Assembly (NCBI GenBank): GCA_044371405.1
Contig: JBILTS010000130.1
Location: 1 to 6,007, forward strand
Direction of reading: 5' to 3'
Source: RGEC01 sp044371405
Lineage (GTDB): Bacteria; Bacteroidota; Bacteroidia; NS11-12g; UBA955
DNA: 6,007 bases
Made by a program: the position numbers and the translations under genes. Position 1 is the stretch's first letter; each line of letters begins with the position of its first letter. The notes below the pieces were generated by a model that saw only the letters and a list, made by a program, of their open reading frames with translations, did no database searches and had not been told where the DNA came from. This document shows, piece by piece, positions 1 to 4,331 of this stretch.

Positions 1-823
1 AAAGTGGCAGTTTTAATTTGGCTACTGCATACATAACGCCACCAACAACAGCAGATCCTGCCATATCGCACTTCATGTAATCCATGCTGGCCGGTGTTGG
101 CTTCAGACTCAGTCCACCCGTATCAAAAACCACGCCTTTGCCCACCAGAACAATGGGTTTGGTGTTTTTGGCATTAGCCGGCTTGTATTCCATAATGCTA
201 AACGTGGGTGGATCCTGGCTTCCCTTGTTCACAGACAAGAGTCCACCCATTTTCTGACTTTCAATTTTGGCTTTGTTCCAAACCTCAACAGAAAAACCTG
301 TCTGCTGACCCAACTGAACAAATTTGTCGGCAAGACCGGTTGCATTCAAACCCAGCACAGGTTCATTTACCAGATCACGGGCCACAAAAACCGATTCAAC
401 GATGGTTTGTACCGCACCCCAATGTTCTTCCCCCGCTCCTTTGTAATCTATCGACTTAAGCGAAAGTGCTGTTTTTTCACGGTCTTTCAGATATTTATCA
501 AACTTATAATTGGTCAGTGCCAGTCCTTCGGCCAGGGCAAGTCCAAATTCAGAAGTTGAATCAGCATTGATAATGTTTACCGTTTGAAATTTATCGGCAT
601 TCAGAGATTTAGCAATCACACTGCCGCATTTTCTTAAACGCTCACTTTCTGCATGGCCGTTATTTTTCCCTGCCTTTTCAAGGTAAAATATCCCTTCCTG
701 TCCGCGGTATACGTGACTCCAGGCATCTTTATCAAAAGCCCCTTGAAAGTAATGTTGAACAGATTCTGGTAGGTTTGTGCCGGAAATAGCTTCTTTCGAT
801 TGAATTAATAAGACGGTTGACAT
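1..823 (-). CDS. pepA: M17-family leucyl aminopeptidase, N-terminal 274 residues (partial)
   Basis: This is a cytosolic-type metallo-aminopeptidase that removes N-terminal residues from peptides, cut by the left window edge. Reading the reverse strand from the ATG at 823-821 gives an open frame to position 2 with no stop. Residues 1 to about 140 are the variable N-terminal domain. The family motif ARDLVNEP lies at 148-155, and MGGLLSVNKGSQDPP at 192-206 matches the usual M17 segment before the catalytic domain. The catalytic motifs VGKGVVFDTGG (227-237) and MDYMKCDMAGSA (247-258) follow. They supply K229, D234 and D253, equivalent to metal ligands K270, D275 and D293 of E. coli PepA, and K241, equivalent to catalytic K282. 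The last ligands (D352, E354 of PepA) and R356 would lie beyond the window. An in-frame ATG at 850-848 would add a short hydrophobic stretch. I prefer 823 because it gives the ordinary M17 N-terminal strand. The gene is divergent from the ligase gene. Family assignment is secure; the substrate is not known. Confidence 0.93.
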   Translation of the reverse strand, partial: MSTVLLIQSKEAISGTNLPESVQHYFQGAFDKDAWSHVYRGQEGIFYLEKAGKNNGHAESERLRKCGSVIAKSLNADKFQTVNIINADSTSEFGLALAEGLALTNYKFDKYLKDREKTALSLKSIDYKGAGEEHWGAVQTIVESVFVARDLVNEPVLGLNATGLADKFVQLGQQTGFSVEVWNKAKIESQKMGGLLSVNKGSQDPPTFSIMEYKPANAKNTKPIVLVGKGVVFDTGGLSLKPTPASMDYMKCDMAGSAVVGGVMYAVAKLKLPL

Positions 824-837
824 AATTAAAGGAACTG

Positions 838-845
838 CGAAAATA
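838..845 (-). promoter_or_regulatory. Weak candidate -7 element for the aminopeptidase gene
   Basis: On the reverse strand these bases read TATTTTCG, one mismatch from the Bacteroidota -7 consensus TAnnTTTG. Transcription starting about 4 bases downstream would give a leader of roughly 10 bases before the ATG at 823 and would exclude the alternative ATG at 850. No matching -33 box is visible, so this is only a suggestion. Confidence 0.2.
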
Positions 846-931
846 CGCATTTACAGCCAAAAATCGCCCTGTTTTCAGCACTCATCCACAGTATGTGCAT
901 TACATCACCACAAAAGGAAGACAGCAAAACA

Positions 932-939
932 TAAATTTG
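932..939 (+). promoter_or_regulatory. Candidate Bacteroidota -7 promoter element (TAAATTTG) of the ligase gene
   Basis: TAAATTTG fits the TAnnTTTG consensus used by the primary sigma factor of Bacteroidota. Its last base is only 5 bases before the ATG at 945. With the normal spacing, transcription would begin at about 943-945, giving an mRNA with almost no 5' leader. A TTTG -33 box is not evident in 900-920, which lowers confidence. Confidence 0.4.
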
Positions 940-944
940 CAACA

Positions 945-3644
945 ATGTCATCCAAAATCCGTGTTGGAATTTTCTTTGGCGGCGCATCGCGGGAGCGCGA
1001 GGTTTCTTTTGCCGGTGGCCGCACCGTATACGATAATCTGGATAAAAATCTTTTTGAGGCCATACCCATTTTTGTAGACCCATATGGCAATTTCGTGCTG
1101 CTCAAATGGGAATATGTTTACAAGGGCAGTATCCGGGATTTTTATCCTCCTGCCTCTTTCCTGCCGGATTTGCCCCATGGTTTCCAGGTGTATGCAGAAA
1201 GTTTAAATCCCAGTAAGGAATTGCAAAAACAAATGCTGGCAGGACTGGGAACTTTGCTGGAGGTTTCTGAACTTAACCAACATATTGATTTTGCTTTTCT
1301 GGCGCTTCATGGTTCGCTTGGAGAAGATGGCACCATTCAAGGATTGCTGGAATGGTACAACATACCCTATTCAGGTTCCGGAATTTTTGCTTCTGCACTG
1401 GGCATGAACAAGGCAAGGCAAAAAGACTTTCAGGAAAGAGCAGGGCTTTATGTAAATCATTATCAAACCCTGAAACGCGATGCATGGCTGCAGGCGGATG
1501 ACAGAGAACGGGCAAATCTCTTTGTTTTTTACAACCGTGAATTCAATGAGCACTTCGTGGTTAAACCGGCCAATCAAGGCAGTTCATTGGGGGTAAGCGT
1601 ATTGAAACATACCGATTACCGGACTTTTGAAAAGGCGGTAGATCTTGCTTTGTTCCGCATGCGCATCGAATTTGAAGAGTGGAATGGTTTATCGGAAGAA
1701 GATAAAATTGATTTTATCAAAGAAACCACGGATATACGCAGTGGACTGGGCTTGCCTGTGCTATTGAATGGAAAAACCTGCTACATGCCCGATGATTTGA
1801 TGAGGCGCCTGAATGATTTACTCTCGGAGGCGGGAAGCAGCGCCCTGCTGGAATCTCCGGATGCCGAAACAGAAGTGGTGCTGGAAGAATTCATACAGGG
1901 CAGGGAATTCAGCTGCATTGTGGTACGCGACGATACCGGCAATCCCTTGGCATTACCCCCCACTGAAATACGCAAGAAAACCGACTATTTTGATTACCGC
2001 AGCAAATACCTGCCCGGGTTGAGCCATAAAATTACACCGATGCCGGGTTCTGCCGAACTTCTGGAAGAAATAAGAACGGCCTGCACTGCATTGTATGATT
2101 TCTTTGGCTTCAACGTTTATGCCCGAATTGACGGATTTGTTTCGGATGATGACGAAGTATTCCTAAACGACCCCAATACCACCAGCGGAATGATGCCCAG
2201 TAGTTTCTTCTTCCACCAGGCAGCAGAAATTGGACTAAATCCCGCACGCTTTCTCACCTTCATCATCAGAAATTCTCTGGCAGAACGCATGGAAACCCAA
2301 CCGCGGTCTCAGGGTTTGCGCAGCCAATTGTCTGAACTGGATGCCCAAATTGAAGCATTGTCTTCAGGCGTAAAAAATATCCAAAAGATTGCTGTCATCA
2401 TGGGTGGTTACAGCTACGAGCGCCATATCAGCATGGAAAGCGGCAGAAATATTTACGAAAAGTTAAGCAGCAGTGCAGAATACGAGCCCGTACCTATTTT
2501 TTTGACCGGCAGTGCGGACAGACTACGACTATTTCAGCTTCCGCTCAATATCATGTTAAAAGACAATGCAGATGATATTAGAGACAAAGTACTAAATTTC
2601 TCCCACAATTCTGTATTGGAAGCAATTTCAGCAGAAGCGGCACATATTACAAAAAAATACAATCCGGCTGGAATGCTGTCTGCACCCCGAGAAATAACTT
2701 TCGCAGAACTCGGTGAGATGGTATCCGGCGTATTCATAGCGTTGCACGGACGACCCGGCGAAGACGGCACCCTGCAGCAGGAACTTGAAAAATACGGTCT
2801 CTATTACAATGGCAGTCGGCAGCACAGTGCAGCCATCACCATCAATAAATACATCACCAACCAAAAGTTACGTGAAAATGGATTTTTGGTGACTGATCAC
2901 CGAATGCTGAGCAAGCAAGAGTGGCTTTGTGATAAGGCAGCTGTGGAAGATGAAATTGTTAAGCGGTTTGGCCTTCCCCTAATCGCCAAGCCGGCCGATG
3001 ACGGTTGCAGTGCTGCTGTTCGCAAGGTTAAATCAACCCATGAACTTCATGATTTTATAACAGGTATCTTTCGAAATCCAGCGGAAGACGACAGTGAAAT
3101 TCGCCATAAACTGGGATTAACACCCAATGAAGAATTTCCGGTAAAAAATGAACTGCTAATTGAGAAGTTTATTGATAAAGGTGATGCCATCAAGTTTCTG
3201 GAAATCACCGGAGGCATGCTGACCCACAAGCAGGAAAATGGTTCCCTACGGTATGAAGTTTTCGAACCCAGCGAAGCCCTGGCTGAGAGTGAGATTTTAA
3301 GTCTTGAAGAGAAATTTCTGGCCGGCCAGGGTCAAAACATCACCCCGTCGAGATTTAGCCGTGATGCTGCTGAACAATCAAGAATCAGTTCGGAGGTTCG
3401 AAAAACGCTGGAGGCAGTGGCACGCTGCCTTGATGTGACTGGCTATTGCCGTATCGATGCCTTTGTCAAAATCATGGGCGATGGCAGCATTGAAACCTGG
3501 ATCATCGAGGTAAACAGTCTTCCTGGCATGACTCCGGCCACCTGCATCTATCATCAGGCAGCTATCAACGGCTACAAACCCTTCGATTTTATCCGTGATA
3601 TATTAAAATTTGGAAAGGATTCGTTATCATCGAAGCATGAATAA
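945..3644 (+). CDS. ddl: Tandem double D-alanine--D-alanine ligase (two fused ATP-grasp modules)
   Basis: This 899-residue protein is nearly three times the usual Ddl length (about 300-370) and consists of two full Ddl modules. Ddl joins two D-alanines using ATP in the cytoplasm to make the peptidoglycan precursor dipeptide. Module 1 (about residues 4-448) has GGASREREVS (12-21), LHGSLGEDGT (121-130), GMNK (153-156), P-loop KPANQGSSLG (207-216), LEEF (313-316), SKYL omega loop (353-356), RID (394-396) and the metal segment LNDPNTTSGM (407-416). Module 2 (about 481-890) repeats the order: GGYSYERHIS (487-496), LHGRPGEDGT (600-609), INK (633-635), KPADDGCSAA (682-691), IEKF (739-742), EKFL (789-792), RID (836-838) and IIEVNSLPGMT (853-863). 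A linker of about 30 residues, rich in polar and charged residues, joins them. Several active-site residues differ between modules. The ATG at 945 gives the canonical Ddl N-terminus. No Shine-Dalgarno is visible. The gene overlaps the PASTA gene downstream, suggesting an operon. Family membership is certain; whether both modules are active is unknown. Confidence 0.95.
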   Translation: MSSKIRVGIFFGGASREREVSFAGGRTVYDNLDKNLFEAIPIFVDPYGNFVLLKWEYVYKGSIRDFYPPASFLPDLPHGFQVYAESLNPSKELQKQMLAGLGTLLEVSELNQHIDFAFLALHGSLGEDGTIQGLLEWYNIPYSGSGIFASALGMNKARQKDFQERAGLYVNHYQTLKRDAWLQADDRERANLFVFYNREFNEHFVVKPANQGSSLGVSVLKHTDYRTFEKAVDLALFRMRIEFEEWNGLSEEDKIDFIKETTDIRSGLGLPVLLNGKTCYMPDDLMRRLNDLLSEAGSSALLESPDAETEVVLEEFIQGREFSCIVVRDDTGNPLALPPTEIRKKTDYFDYRSKYLPGLSHKITPMPGSAELLEEIRTACTALYDFFGFNVYARIDGFVSDDDEVFLNDPNTTSGMMPSSFFFHQAAEIGLNPARFLTFIIRNSLAERMETQPRSQGLRSQLSELDAQIEALSSGVKNIQKIAVIMGGYSYERHISMESGRNIYEKLSSSAEYEPVPIFLTGSADRLRLFQLPLNIMLKDNADDIRDKVLNFSHNSVLEAISAEAAHITKKYNPAGMLSAPREITFAELGEMVSGVFIALHGRPGEDGTLQQELEKYGLYYNGSRQHSAAITINKYITNQKLRENGFLVTDHRMLSKQEWLCDKAAVEDEIVKRFGLPLIAKPADDGCSAAVRKVKSTHELHDFITGIFRNPAEDDSEIRHKLGLTPNEEFPVKNELLIEKFIDKGDAIKFLEITGGMLTHKQENGSLRYEVFEPSEALAESEILSLEEKFLAGQGQNITPSRFSRDAAEQSRISSEVRKTLEAVARCLDVTGYCRIDAFVKIMGDGSIETWIIEVNSLPGMTPATCIYHQAAINGYKPFDFIRDILKFGKDSLSSKHE
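954..2288 (+). repeat. Ddl module 1 of the intragenic tandem duplication
   Basis: Residues 4-448 form one complete Ddl fold: N-terminal domain, central domain and ATP-grasp C-terminal domain. The substrate triad of E. coli DdlB (E15, S150, Y216) is present as E17, S213 and Y355. ATP-binding K97 and K144 correspond to K156 and K207. R255, D257 and N272 correspond to R394, D396 and N411, but metal ligand E270 is D409. About 65 extra, probably helical residues lie between the P-loop and the LEEF strand (roughly 219-310). The module ends with FHQAAEIG and an amphipathic helix that has a counterpart in module 2. Confidence 0.85.
2385..3614 (+). repeat. Ddl module 2 of the intragenic tandem duplication
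   Basis: Residues 481-890 repeat the Ddl architecture. E492 (DdlB E15), K635 (K97), K682 (K144), R836 (R255), D838 (D257), E855 (E270) and N857 (N272) are kept, so the metal site is canonical. The P-loop reads DGCSAAV, placing C688 at S150 and A691 at G153. The omega loop reads EEKFL, placing F791 at Y216, and T866 stands at S281. Module-specific likenesses to module 1 include IR-x-x-LGL (719-725 against 264-270) and YHQAA near the end (against FHQAA). These support internal duplication followed by long divergence, since DNA similarity between the halves is no longer obvious. Confidence 0.85.
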
Positions 3645-4272
3645 GAACTGGCTCTTCAATATCGGACTAGGTATAGCGGCAACAGGTGTTTTTATCCTGC
3701 TCCTTTTTCTGTGGATGAACTGGTTCACCAATCATAATGTGGCGATTCAAGTACCCAACATCACCGGAATGAACATGCAGGAGGCCATTGAAAAACTCGA
3801 TGATGAAGGATTGCGATATGAAATTATCGATTCGGTTTACCTTGAAAATGTGAAGAGGGATGCGGTAACCGAGCAAGATCCTGCCGCCGGCAGCGATGTA
3901 AAACCAAACCGCATCATTTATTTGGTAGTAAACGCCCTTGATAAGCCCAAGATAAAAATGCCCATGTTGGTAGATCAGAGTTTAACCCTGGCAAAAGTGC
4001 TGATAAAAAACAACGGCCTTGAACTGGGGAACATTGAGTACACCTATGATGAAATTGGAAACAACCTGGTTACCAAACAAATGATTAACGGCGTGGAGAT
4101 TCCTGCAGGGAAAATGATTACCAAAGGCACGCTAATTGATCTCCTCGTAATAAAAAACAAAGCCGATGATGATGAAAATACCGATAGTACTGCCTTGGAA
4201 TCCGATATAAAAGACGAGGATCCTCCGGTTGATGAAAAGTCAAAAAGAAAAAAGCGGAAAACAGCGCTTTGA
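3637..4272 (+). CDS. Membrane-anchored protein with two PASTA domains
   Basis: This 211-residue protein has a short N-terminal tail (MNKNW), one membrane helix at about residues 6-30, two PASTA domains outside the membrane (about 37-100 and 105-173), and a charged tail. PASTA 1 shows the typical opening VPNITGMNMQEAIEKLDDEGL (39-59, cited as positions with key residues P40, G44, A50, L54, G58) and the DPAAGSDVK turn (81-89). PASTA 2 opens at MPMLVDQSL (108-116) and closes with IPAGKMITKGT (155-165). The tail is acidic (177-200), then basic (KSKRKKRK, 201-208). PASTA domains occur in bacterial Ser/Thr kinases and PBPs, where they bind peptidoglycan pieces or aid septal synthesis; here there is no kinase or transpeptidase domain. 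The ATG at 3637 overlaps the ligase stop by 8 bases, implying coupled translation and a cell-wall role. An upstream in-frame TTG at 3610 is less likely. The domain call is firm; the exact function is not known. Confidence 0.9.
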   Translation: MNKNWLFNIGLGIAATGVFILLLFLWMNWFTNHNVAIQVPNITGMNMQEAIEKLDDEGLRYEIIDSVYLENVKRDAVTEQDPAAGSDVKPNRIIYLVVNALDKPKIKMPMLVDQSLTLAKVLIKNNGLELGNIEYTYDEIGNNLVTKQMINGVEIPAGKMITKGTLIDLLVIKNKADDDENTDSTALESDIKDEDPPVDEKSKRKKRKTAL

Positions 4273-4277
4273 TTTTT
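4251..4277 (+). terminator. Weak candidate intrinsic terminator after the PASTA gene
   Basis: AAAGCG (4251-4256) and CGCTTT (4265-4270) can pair perfectly around an 8-base loop, and a run of five T follows at 4273-4277 after two bases. The stem overlaps the last codons and stop of the PASTA gene. A-rich bases before the stem could also pair with the T run. The stem is short, with only three GC pairs, so termination may be partial. Its position, between a gene end and a promoter-like element, fits the end of the ligase-PASTA unit. Confidence 0.4.
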
Positions 4278-4284
4278 ACCTTTG
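4277..4284 (+). promoter_or_regulatory. Candidate Bacteroidota -7 promoter element (TACCTTTG) of the secreted-protein gene
   Basis: TACCTTTG is an exact match to TAnnTTTG and lies 47 bases before the ATG at 4332, leaving a leader of about 43-45 bases. It directly follows the terminator-like hairpin. A TTTG occurs at 4268-4271 but is too close to serve as the -33 box. The combination suggests that the downstream gene is transcribed on its own. Confidence 0.45.
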
Positions 4285-4331
4285 CATTACAATATTGGAA
4301 GTAAACCCGACGTTACAGTGGGTTGTCATTC

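Larger units (their letters stand above)
824..944. other. Divergent intergenic region between aminopeptidase and ligase genes
   Basis: These 121 bases separate two genes that point away from each other, so they must hold both promoters unless the genes are read through from elsewhere. The rightward side has an exact TAnnTTTG element next to the ligase ATG. The leftward side has only a near match (TATTTTCG). I found no clear TTTG -33 box at the usual distance for either, no strong inverted repeat suggesting an operator, and no room for a convincing gene. Confidence 0.7.

Noticed and set aside
208..459. Open frame of 83 codons on the plus strand
   Set aside because: It lies antisense to the aminopeptidase, whose reading frame carries clear M17 motifs through the same bases. 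The peptide has no recognisable features.
897..904. GCATTACA shared by both intergenic regions (also at 4284-4291)
   Set aside because: An 8-base match between two short AT-rich regions can arise by chance. Its position relative to the TAnnTTTG elements differs, so it is not a convincing shared operator.
826..1105. Minus-strand open frames across the intergenic region and the start of the ligase gene
   Set aside because: They overlap the conserved Ddl N-terminus on the other strand, and their peptides are low quality (rich in Cys, Trp, Arg) with no motif.
3610..3636. Upstream TTG start for the PASTA protein, adding nine residues
   Set aside because: The extension (starting with ERIRYHRS after the TTG) is polar, lies inside the conserved end of the ligase, and is not needed for the membrane helix. 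The ATG at 3637 gives a normal N-terminus and a typical short gene overlap.
4304..4324. Inverted repeat AACCC / GGGTT before the secreted-protein gene
   Set aside because: The stem is only 5 bp with an 11-base loop and no T run. It could be a weak leader hairpin but is within chance expectation.
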